Shown here: positions 12,817-19,344 of the stretch, piece after piece
Position numbering within the stretch: the first letter of the stretch is position 1
Layout: the number at the start of each line of letters is the position of its first letter
Assembly (NCBI GenBank): GCA_023424235.1
Contig: JAFAEB010000186.1
Location: 1 to 19,344, forward strand
Direction of reading: 5' to 3'
DNA from: Bacillota bacterium
GTDB lineage: Bacteria; Bacillota; Clostridia; Lachnospirales; Lachnospiraceae
Length of the DNA stretch: 19,344 nt
Position numbers and translations under genes: made by a program
The notes under the pieces: model-generated
The model's database searches: none
Seen by the model: the letters and a program-made list of their open reading frames with translations, nothing else
What the model was told of the DNA's origin: nothing

Positions 12817-14361
12817 CTAATACTTTACTGTAAAATAATCAAAGTCGCAATGCAGGCCTTGCCCTGTCATATCAAAGACAAACATTCCAAAATGTGCACC
12901 TGTAAATCCTCTGCAATGTTCATCTGTTAAAATGGATGTGCTTAACTTAATATCAACCACAATCCAATCCCTTTCATTATAAGAATAAGAGTAAGTAGCA
13001 TATTCACCTAAGCTATCTGTCTCCACTCTAAGGTAAAGAATATTGTGTTCTAGAAGTGGAATTGGCTCCACCAAATCTTCAATCACACCTGAGTCACTTC
13101 TTATAAGCTGTAATACCTCATCCCCTTCTTCAGATAGGGTTTTTCCAAGAAAATAATAATTCATAGCATCATAAAAGTATGTTAAACCTGCTACTTGTTC
13201 TGGATGTTTTGGCTTAAAATCAAGGCTTGTTTGACATAAAGCATGGTATTCTTTTTGCCTTGTAGCAACTAAAGATACCTGATGTAGTGAATTTAGAGAC
13301 TCTCTACCATAAAGTCTTAAATAACCTCTCCTCTTGGTAAGACTTGCATAATTCCCTAGAGGAATCCTCGGATTAGAATACATAGGAGCAAGTACTTCTT
13401 CATTAAAGTCATCTTTTTCAGCTTGTTTTAAAAAGTGATACTCCTTGCTATACCTTGGCTCCTCTATATAAGTTAATGCTTCTTTGCCATCCCCAACTAA
13501 TCTTAGCCACCCCTCTTCATTCCAGTATACTTTTTGAAGAGCAGTTTCTCTACCAAGGATACATTCCGCCTTACCTGTATGTGGTCTTGAGCAAAGATGC
13601 ACCATATACCACTCACCATAAGGTGTATCTACGATATCCCCATGTCCACATTTTTTTAGATAGGCTTCTTCATTTTCTCTTGATGTTAGCATCGGATTAT
13701 CTGGATCGGTTTCATATGGCCCCCATATGTTTTTTGAACGTGCAATGGTCACACAATGTCCATATCCAGTTCCACCTTCTGCTACTAATAGATAATACCA
13801 ATCATTCATATGATAAATATGAGGACCTTCTGTAAATCCATATTTCGTACCTGCATATATATTCTTCACTTCACCTACTATGGATTTCTTCTCATGATCA
13901 TACTCTTGTAGCAAAATCCCTTTAAAGCCATTTCTCATATTAACCAAATACTTCTTTCCATCCCTATCGTGAAATAAGGATGGATCAAAACCAGTACTAT
14001 TTAAATAAATAGGCTCTGACCACTCACCACAAATATCAGTCGTATATATTAAATAATTATGATTATTATAATACCTACCCTTTTTCGTCTTAACGACTGT
14101 AAATATAATATAAAATACTCCCTCACTATAGCTTAGACATGGTGCCCAGATTCCTCCTGAAGTAGGTACACCAATTAAGTTTGCTTGACTAAGTCTTTGT
14201 AAAGGGGACGGTAGCTGCTCCCAATTTGCTAAATCTTTTGAGTGAAACAAATGAATACCTGGCCACCATTCAAAAGTAGAGGTTGCAATATAATAATCCT
14301 CATTCACACGTATTATACTTGGGTCAGGACAAAAACCTCTTAATATAGGATTCTCTATCAT
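12817..14361 (-). CDS. GH43 beta-xylosidase / alpha-L-arabinofuranosidase-like glycosidase (intracellular)
   Basis: This 514-residue enzyme has a five-bladed beta-propeller GH43 domain (about 1-310) plus a C-terminal beta-sandwich (about 330-514) ending in GFTGAHFGMFVFDMTGQGLHCDFDY, as in the XynB/SXA subgroup. Predicted catalytic residues are Asp13 (GFCPDPSI, general base), Asp126 (GFDPSLF, pKa modulator) and Glu178 (FTEGPH, general acid). IWAPCLSY (71-78) is the usual substrate-pocket segment. It starts directly at the propeller with no signal peptide and so works on imported oligosaccharides, removing terminal beta-xylose or alpha-arabinose. It is 13 bp after the six-hairpin gene and 11 bp before GH4. 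With a galacturonidase partner, xylose side chains of pectin are a plausible target. Confidence 0.92.
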   Translation of the reverse strand: MIENPILRGFCPDPSIIRVNEDYYIATSTFEWWPGIHLFHSKDLANWEQLPSPLQRLSQANLIGVPTSGGIWAPCLSYSEGVFYIIFTVVKTKKGRYYNNHNYLIYTTDICGEWSEPIYLNSTGFDPSLFHDRDGKKYLVNMRNGFKGILLQEYDHEKKSIVGEVKNIYAGTKYGFTEGPHIYHMNDWYYLLVAEGGTGYGHCVTIARSKNIWGPYETDPDNPMLTSRENEEAYLKKCGHGDIVDTPYGEWYMVHLCSRPHTGKAECILGRETALQKVYWNEEGWLRLVGDGKEALTYIEEPRYSKEYHFLKQAEKDDFNEEVLAPMYSNPRIPLGNYASLTKRRGYLRLYGRESLNSLHQVSLVATRQKEYHALCQTSLDFKPKHPEQVAGLTYFYDAMNYYFLGKTLSEEGDEVLQLIRSDSGVIEDLVEPIPLLEHNILYLRVETDSLGEYATYSYSYNERDWIVVDIKLSTSILTDEHCRGFTGAHFGMFVFDMTGQGLHCDFDYFTVKY

Positions 14362-14374
14362 AACTCTTTCCTTT

Positions 14375-16414
14375 CTAATAAGGGAATTTTAATATACCTT
14401 CCGCTTCTACTGTAAAACCATCCGTCGGAATACCTGGCATGTTCTTATCTCTCCCCCTTATACCACCTACCATCATTGCTACTGCCAAAAGTAAAGAACC
14501 ATTACCTGGTAAATACAAAGGTAAATCTGTTCTAAGTCTTTGATAATTGTTTCCACTAGAAACATAAGAGTTTTTAGGTGTATCCATTAATAAAATATCC
14601 ATTGCCTTACTAGCATTTCCCAGCCTTACATAGGTCATTGCCATTAAGGCAAAATCCCAACCCCACATGGTATTAAAATCCCAGCATTCCATTACTTCCT
14701 TAATTGTATTCTCTATAATCATCGGATCGATACGATCACCTGGTAGGAAACCAAAGGAAAGTAGCATGGAAGGATGATCTTTATGAAAGTTCTTAAAGGT
14801 ATCCTTGCAATTTTCATGAGCAATATATTTTTCTTCAAAAATAGGTAGGTCTGCCATATTATCAGAGATATTCTTCCATAAAACTAGCTCTTTACCCACT
14901 CTCTTCGACCACTCATATGCTATCTTTAATCCAAAATGCCAATATTCTAATTCAAAGCTAGGATTAACCGTAATTCTTGGGTCATGCTCTTCTTGAGCTG
15001 GTATAATAGGTGACGGCAAGTCATACTTTTTCGTAGCTTCATTAAAGACTACAAAATCACACATAAACTCTGCAGTTTTCTCAATAAGATCCCAATACTT
15101 ATACAAGATATCTTCTTTCAATTCAGCTTGATAATAAAGCTCTAGCATATATATAATATGTGGCTGTTGCCAAATAAGTAAGGTTGCAATAATGGATGGA
15201 CTATCCACTGCATCATAGGACACCATCTTTGGCCATCTAGCACCTAGATAACCATTTCTTTTTGCATTAAGGATGGCATCTGGTAGATGCTTATGATACC
15301 AATCAAATCCTTTTTCCAATAAAGCACTTCTACCCCATAAGGGAAGAAAGGCACAGTGCCAAGGATACATTTCTAAATGAAATTTACCATACCAACTATT
15401 ACAGGTAAGCCCAGTCTCTTGTGGTGGCATGGAACCACAGGATTGAATATATAATAAATATAGAGATAAAATTACTCTTCTTTCAAGTTCTATGGCTCTT
15501 TTATCAGTAGAATCACAAAACTTTACCATTCCTCCACGTTCCCAAAAATCTCGGAATCCATTCTTGCTACTTTTTAATACATCATCTACTTTTAGTACTT
15601 CTAAGCAATCCTCCTGTTTATAGCCTACGGTAAAAGATAAGCGTTCTTCTCTGCTAATTAACTCTACCATATGTTCCCTATGATAAATAGTACACTTATT
15701 CTCAGAATGAATCGTAACAAAATAGATATTTTCATCTAACTGCCTCTTAAGATACAATAATTCATCAGTATGCTGTAAAGGTATGCTAGTGTGTGCTAAG
15801 CTATCCTCCCAATTAGAAGCACTTATATCCGGTGAACCATATGGGAACTCAATACGAACTCTTAAATCACCTGTTTTTAATAAAGATGAATTAATCCAAA
15901 ATCCAAGTATATCCTTTGTATGATGACACATGGTTACAACTCGTACTTCTTCTCCATGTAGGAGAAAACAACTATTTAATATACCTTTATATAAATCAAG
16001 TTCTTGACTTACACATGTGATATCCCTCGGATTTATTACCTTACCTTTCCAGTAAAAACTAATTCTACTTAAATTAAGACGATGTGGATTTTCTCTTAGC
16101 CAGTCATAGATTCTTTCATTTCCAGCTTGCTTTTCCACTGCATAATAGACTTTTCTGCCATTACAGTCATATTCAGTCATTTCTACATCATCTAGGCTAT
16201 AATACTTACCCTCATCTGGTTTTCTATGCCAACCCCATTGACTCATGGTACATAAGGGTACATGTTTCTTTTTATAATCTTCATATAAAGTCTGTAACCC
16301 AGTAATATCTGCGGTAAAACATAACTCACCATTACCAACGGTTAAAGGGGATTCCATGTCTATCGTAGTTAAAATTGGATTGTGACTACAAATGAGTTCC
16401 TTACGATTAATCAT
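14375..16414 (-). CDS. Uncharacterised large protein, predicted (alpha/alpha)6-barrel (six-hairpin) glycosidase
   Basis: I do not recognise this 679-residue protein as a characterised enzyme. The first part (about 1-285) looks like a beta-rich domain beginning with SPLTVGNGELCFTADITGLQ (22-41), a pattern seen at the N-terminus of GH65/GH95-like proteins. From about 300 to 660 it is helical, with aromatic and acidic motifs typical of six-hairpin glycosidases: PQETGLTCNSWYGKFHLEMYPWH (331-353), NGYLGARWPKM (387-397), PAQEEHDPRITVNPSFELEYWHFG (472-495) and MWGWDFALMAMTY. Candidate acidic catalytic residues are Glu333, Glu348, Glu475/476 and Glu488. No signal peptide is present. It lies directly after the two sugar permeases and 13 bp before GH43, so it most likely acts on the imported oligosaccharide. 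Fold call fair, function unknown. Confidence 0.7.
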   Translation of the reverse strand: MINRKELICSHNPILTTIDMESPLTVGNGELCFTADITGLQTLYEDYKKKHVPLCTMSQWGWHRKPDEGKYYSLDDVEMTEYDCNGRKVYYAVEKQAGNERIYDWLRENPHRLNLSRISFYWKGKVINPRDITCVSQELDLYKGILNSCFLLHGEEVRVVTMCHHTKDILGFWINSSLLKTGDLRVRIEFPYGSPDISASNWEDSLAHTSIPLQHTDELLYLKRQLDENIYFVTIHSENKCTIYHREHMVELISREERLSFTVGYKQEDCLEVLKVDDVLKSSKNGFRDFWERGGMVKFCDSTDKRAIELERRVILSLYLLYIQSCGSMPPQETGLTCNSWYGKFHLEMYPWHCAFLPLWGRSALLEKGFDWYHKHLPDAILNAKRNGYLGARWPKMVSYDAVDSPSIIATLLIWQQPHIIYMLELYYQAELKEDILYKYWDLIEKTAEFMCDFVVFNEATKKYDLPSPIIPAQEEHDPRITVNPSFELEYWHFGLKIAYEWSKRVGKELVLWKNISDNMADLPIFEEKYIAHENCKDTFKNFHKDHPSMLLSFGFLPGDRIDPMIIENTIKEVMECWDFNTMWGWDFALMAMTYVRLGNASKAMDILLMDTPKNSYVSSGNNYQRLRTDLPLYLPGNGSLLLAVAMMVGGIRGRDKNMPGIPTDGFTVEAEGILKFPY

Positions 16415-16533
16415 TTAACTTAACTCCTTTTCCATGAGTTCTTTTGATACATGTTTCTTTCTAAATGTTTTATAAACGCTATCCATTATAAATCGATATT
16501 AGTTTAGTAACTGTTTCTTAGATTATAGATAAT

Positions 16534-17382
16534 CTAGCCCTTTAAACCGCTGGTACTAATCCCTTCAACTAAATACCTGTTAAAAAATAAGAAAATTAAA
16601 AACACTGGAATTAAGGATAAGGTTGACATTGCAAACATTGCACCATAATCCGTTGTAGAAGAAGCATCTGCAAATAGCTTAATTGCAATGGATACCGTGT
16701 AATCTTGGGGCTTATTTAAGTAAATAAGTGGACCCATAAAATCATCCCATTTCCAATAGAATTGAATGATTATGGTTGTAATAATTGCAGGTTTTAGTAA
16801 TGGTAATATAAGTCTCGTAAAGATACTGTATTTGCTACATCCATCAATAATTGCAGCTTCATCTAACTCCTTTGGTATTCCCATCATAAACTGCATCATT
16901 TGAAAGATAAAAAAAGCTTGACCAAAGAAATGTGGTAGGACTAATGGGATAATCGTACCTACAAATCCTAATTTGTTATAAATTATGTATTGTGGTATTA
17001 ATATAATTTGCCCTGGTAACATCATAGTCGCAATCATAGCAGCAAATAGAATTTTTCTACCTCTATACTTAATTCTTGCAAAGGAATATGCGACACAAGC
17101 AGAACTAATTACAGTAGCTAGGGTTGCGATTGTTGTAATTAAAAAAGAATTTTTAAAATAGCTTGCAAAGGTAATTCCTCCAAATCCTTTAAATCCATTT
17201 ACAAAATTGCTAAACCTCCAATTTGGTGGAATTAAATTTAATGAACCATTTAATATTTCAACGTTATTCTTAAGTGAACCACTTATCATCCATAAAACCG
17301 GATATATCATAATAAATCCAAAAGTAAGGATGAAAACATGGTAAAATAATCTACCAATTTGTTTTTTTAATCGAATTCCCAT
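16534..17382 (-). CDS. Carbohydrate ABC transporter permease (CUT1, MalG/LplC type)
   Basis: This 282-residue inner-membrane permease has about six transmembrane helices: the first at about 13-35 (FYHVFILTFGFIMIYPVLWMISGSLK), the last before the C-terminal RYLVEGISTSGLKG, which is typical of MalG-type subunits. The EAA loop that contacts the ATPase is ELDEAAIIDGCSKYSIFTRLILPLLKPA. It pairs with the upstream permease (13-bp gap) to import an oligosaccharide. The preceding ribosome binding site is GGAGGG. No ATPase gene is in the operon, as usual for CUT1 systems that share an MsmX-type ATPase. A 119-bp gap separates it from the next enzyme gene. Confidence 0.95.
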   Translation of the reverse strand: MGIRLKKQIGRLFYHVFILTFGFIMIYPVLWMISGSLKNNVEILNGSLNLIPPNWRFSNFVNGFKGFGGITFASYFKNSFLITTIATLATVISSACVAYSFARIKYRGRKILFAAMIATMMLPGQIILIPQYIIYNKLGFVGTIIPLVLPHFFGQAFFIFQMMQFMMGIPKELDEAAIIDGCSKYSIFTRLILPLLKPAIITTIIIQFYWKWDDFMGPLIYLNKPQDYTVSIAIKLFADASSTTDYGAMFAMSTLSLIPVFLIFLFFNRYLVEGISTSGLKG

Positions 17383-17395
17383 CTACTATCCCTCC

Positions 17396-18313
17396 TTATT
17401 CTTGCCCTGCTTCTGAAAATACCCACTTCTTGGATGACTTAAATATGAGTAATGTTATTATACTCATAATAACTAACATAACCCAAGACATGGCACTTGC
17501 ATAACCCATATCATAATATTTAAATGCCTGGTTATACACATACAATGCATAAAAGTTAGTTGCATCATTTGGTCCACCTTTTGTAATAACAAAAGCTTGG
17601 GTAAATGCAATAAATGCAGATATGGTTTGCATAACTAAGTTATATAAGATAATTGGAGAAAGGCAAGGGAGTGTAATTCTAAGGAAAGATTGTGGCTTCG
17701 ATGCACCATCAATTTTTGCTGCTTCATAGTATGTAACTGGAATTTCTTTTAAACCTGCTGCAAAGATGATCATAGAAGAACCAAATTGCCATACTGTCAT
17801 TAAAATTAAAGGAATCATTGCCATTTTTTGATTTCCAAACCAGGAAACCTTATCAAGTCCTACACTTAATAAGATGGAATTAATAAGACCTTTCGTTGAA
17901 AAGATTTCTTTCCATACCAATGCTACTGCAATACATCCACCGATTAAGGAAGGCACATAATATAGGGAACGATAAAAACTTACTACTCTACTTTTTCTAG
18001 TAAGTAAAGTAGCAATAAATAATGCAAAAATTAATTTAAGTGGAACACTTAAAAATACATATTTTAATGTAACACGTACTGATTTTAAAAACCTATCATC
18101 TGAAAATAATCGAATATAGTTACTAAACCCAACAAAATTTTCTTTTGCTATTAGATTATAATCTGTAAGTGAATAATACATTGAAACTATCATAGGTATA
18201 ATGGTAAATCCAAGGAACCCGATTATAAATGGTAGCGCAAATAAGTAGCCCACCGTATGATCATTATAAATGAACTTACGAAATCCCCCGTTTGTATGTT
18301 TTGTCTTATTCAT
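17396..18313 (-). CDS. Carbohydrate ABC transporter permease (CUT1, MalF/LplB type)
   Basis: This 305-residue permease has six predicted transmembrane helices (first at about 21-45, VGYLFALPFIIGFLGFTIIPMIV) and the EAA loop PVTYYEAAKIDGASKPQSFLRITLPCLSPI, followed by the family-typical FTQAFVITKGGPNDATNFYALYVYNQAF. I place the start at 18313 because AAGGAGG lies just upstream; an in-frame ATG at 18331 would put the ribosome binding site inside the gene. It forms the membrane pore with the adjacent MalG-type permease. A hairpin in the gap to the binding-protein gene probably lowers its expression relative to the binding protein. Confidence 0.95.
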   Translation of the reverse strand: MNKTKHTNGGFRKFIYNDHTVGYLFALPFIIGFLGFTIIPMIVSMYYSLTDYNLIAKENFVGFSNYIRLFSDDRFLKSVRVTLKYVFLSVPLKLIFALFIATLLTRKSRVVSFYRSLYYVPSLIGGCIAVALVWKEIFSTKGLINSILLSVGLDKVSWFGNQKMAMIPLILMTVWQFGSSMIIFAAGLKEIPVTYYEAAKIDGASKPQSFLRITLPCLSPIILYNLVMQTISAFIAFTQAFVITKGGPNDATNFYALYVYNQAFKYYDMGYASAMSWVMLVIMSIITLLIFKSSKKWVFSEAGQE

Positions 18314-18339
18314 TGTATCCTCCTTACACATATTTTAAA

Positions 18340-18392
18340 AATTAAGACTCTACCTTTTCTAGTTTCATCTACAAAAGATAAGAGTCTTAATT
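18340..18392 (-). terminator. Intercistronic stem-loop between binding-protein and permease genes (partial terminator/mRNA stabiliser)
   Basis: Perfect 12-bp arms AATTAAGACTCT (18340-18351) and AGAGTCTTAATT (18381-18392) enclose a loop that can pair further (CCTTTT with AAAAG). On the minus strand it follows the binding-protein stop by 43 nt and is trailed by TTTTTAAAATA. Hairpins at this place in ABC operons commonly protect the upstream message or stop part of transcription, giving more binding protein than permease. Confidence 0.7.
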
Positions 18393-18435
18393 ATTACTAG
18401 GAAATATAATAAATTCTGTTCATTTAACTTAGCTT

Positions 18436-19344
18436 TTATTTTGTAAACTGTTTACTAGCAAAATCAAATAACTCATTTGCTGCTTCTTCTGGAGTTTTGT
18501 CACCATATATTACTTGTTCAATTAATAATTTATATTGATCTTCGATAATTGTTTTTTCTTCTGGACTGATTACGTTAACTTCTCCACCTGTTTTAAATGT
18601 TCCTACTAAATCCAAGTAGCTGTACATTAACTTTGTTACATCATCTGCATCCTTTTGTAACAAGTCTCTTACATTAGACATAATTGGAACACCACGTTCT
18701 CCTAGTAAGATAGCATTTGCTTCTTCACTATTAATAAAGAAGTTAATGAATTTAGCAGCTTCTTCAGGTACCTTAGAGTCCTTAGAAATACAAAGCATTT
18801 GAGAAGATTGAATAACTGTTCCAGATGGTCCGTCAGTGGTTTTTCTAGGTGCTGGAACAATTTTAATTTCTCGACCAGCTGCATTTACAAGAGCTGCTAA
18901 TTGGTTACTTGCAACCCAGGTCATAGCTGCCTCACCAGTTACTAAGTAGTCCCCTTCAATATCTTTAATTTCAGCAATTGCACCTGGATCTGGATAAGCA
19001 CCAGCTTCCACTAATTCTTTTCTCATTGCTAAGTAATCTACTAACATAGAAGGATCATTAAATCCTAACTTATCATTTGTAGGCGCAAAGAAGTTATACT
19101 CAAAACCTTCTTGAGAAATGCCCATACTAGCACCTGAAATAAAATCGTCTAACTTAGAAGAACCATAAATTCCTAGTTTCTCATGAATTGTTAAACAGGC
19201 ATTTTTAAAATCTTCCCATGTCCAGTTCTCATTTGGTTCAGCTACGCCAGCTTCTTGGAATAAGGCTGGGTCATAAGCAATACCATAGGAGTTAACACCA
19301 CTTGACAAGGCTAATTGTTTACCCTCCCATTGAGTGGTTCTAAG
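18436..19344 (-). CDS. Extracellular sugar-binding protein of a CUT1 ABC transporter (partial, N-terminus beyond the window)
   Basis: The 302 visible residues are the C-terminal part of a family 1 solute-binding protein. The frame stays open to the right edge, reading WEGKQLALSSGVNSYGIAYDPALFQEAG, the typical 'W.GK.Y.LP.GVNS.AL.YN..LF' segment. The internal TTG at 19308 is therefore not the start. Other family features are PNENWTWEDFKNACLTIHEKLG, the GEAAMTWVASNQLAAL region and CISKDSKVPEEAAKFINFFINSEEAN near the C-terminus. The protein would be a membrane-anchored lipoprotein; its signal peptide and lipobox lie outside the window. It is the first visible gene of the transporter/glycosidase operon, equivalent in position to LplA of Bacillus. 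Confidence 0.93.
   Translation of the reverse strand, partial: LRTTQWEGKQLALSSGVNSYGIAYDPALFQEAGVAEPNENWTWEDFKNACLTIHEKLGIYGSSKLDDFISGASMGISQEGFEYNFFAPTNDKLGFNDPSMLVDYLAMRKELVEAGAYPDPGAIAEIKDIEGDYLVTGEAAMTWVASNQLAALVNAAGREIKIVPAPRKTTDGPSGTVIQSSQMLCISKDSKVPEEAAKFINFFINSEEANAILLGERGVPIMSNVRDLLQKDADDVTKLMYSYLDLVGTFKTGGEVNVISPEEKTIIEDQYKLLIEQVIYGDKTPEEAANELFDFASKQFTK

Noticed and set aside
16520..16535. Palindrome AGATTAT-AG-ATAATCT at the stop codon of the MalG-type permease
   Set aside because: The 2-nt centre cannot form a stable hairpin loop without opening the stem, the sequence is AT-rich and no T-tract follows; likely chance symmetry.
18314..18331. Upstream ATG at 18331 as the start of the MalF-type permease
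   Set aside because: The six added codons include the AAGGAGG ribosome binding site of the ATG at 18313.
19306..19308. TTG at 19308 as the start of the solute-binding protein
   Set aside because: The frame continues open to the edge with family-typical sequence (WEGKQLALSSGVNS), so the gene is cut by the window, not started here.
1..19344. CRISPR array, tRNA/rRNA genes, insertion sequences, riboswitches, cre sites
   Set aside because: Looked for in all intergenic regions; no spaced repeats, cloverleaf-like sequences, transposase genes, recognisable riboswitch cores or convincing TGNAANCG-type sites were seen.

Overview
The window looks like chromosomal DNA of a low-GC Gram-positive anaerobe, most probably a plant-polysaccharide-using Clostridia/Lachnospiraceae species (a Lachnoclostridium phytofermentans-like genome would fit, but this is not proven). 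The signs are the AT-rich sequence, strong AGGAGG-type ribosome binding sites, short intrinsic terminators, an ECF vitamin-transporter S component, clostridial-type regulators and an intracellular glycosidase/CUT1 ABC operon. No rRNA, tRNA, IS element, phage gene or CRISPR array was seen.

Left part (1-3900). The last residues of a plus-strand membrane protein run tail-to-tail into a minus-strand ECF transporter S component, which has a near-perfect sigma-A promoter overlapped by palindromes. Divergent from it are two plus-strand genes linked to UV damage: a UvsE-type UV-damage endonuclease, then an SPL-family radical SAM protein whose last five residues (QISLF) look like a sliding-clamp-binding motif. 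A GNAT acetyltransferase and an IclR regulator follow on the minus strand.

Middle part (3900-11300). An IclR regulator diverges, across a 559-bp spacer holding a perfect 17-bp palindrome, from a 637-residue flavin/Fe-S/FAD ene-reductase of the 2,4-dienoyl-CoA reductase type. An AraC-family regulator then diverges from a plus-strand set: a TIM-barrel 'sugar phosphate isomerase/epimerase', a Gfo/Idh/MocA oxidoreductase, and a second TIM-barrel protein. Two TIM-barrel proteins plus one Gfo/Idh enzyme is the kit expected for oxidation/elimination (3-keto-sugar) glycoside or sugar-acid metabolism; the substrate is unknown.

Right part (11300-19344). One minus-strand operon runs from beyond the right edge: solute-binding protein (partial), two CUT1 sugar permeases, a large uncharacterised protein that looks like an (alpha/alpha)6-barrel glycosidase, a GH43 beta-xylosidase-like enzyme, and a GH4 enzyme with the CHEV motif of alpha-galacturonidases. 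The gene set resembles Bacillus lplABCD with two extra enzymes inserted. I infer import and intracellular breakdown of a galacturonate-containing, possibly xylosylated, pectic oligosaccharide. The transporter ATPase is absent and is probably a shared MsmX-type protein encoded elsewhere.

The strongest candidates for undescribed biology are the six-hairpin protein in the pectin operon, the oxidoreductive TIM-barrel/Gfo-Idh module, and the clamp-motif radical SAM protein beside UvsE.
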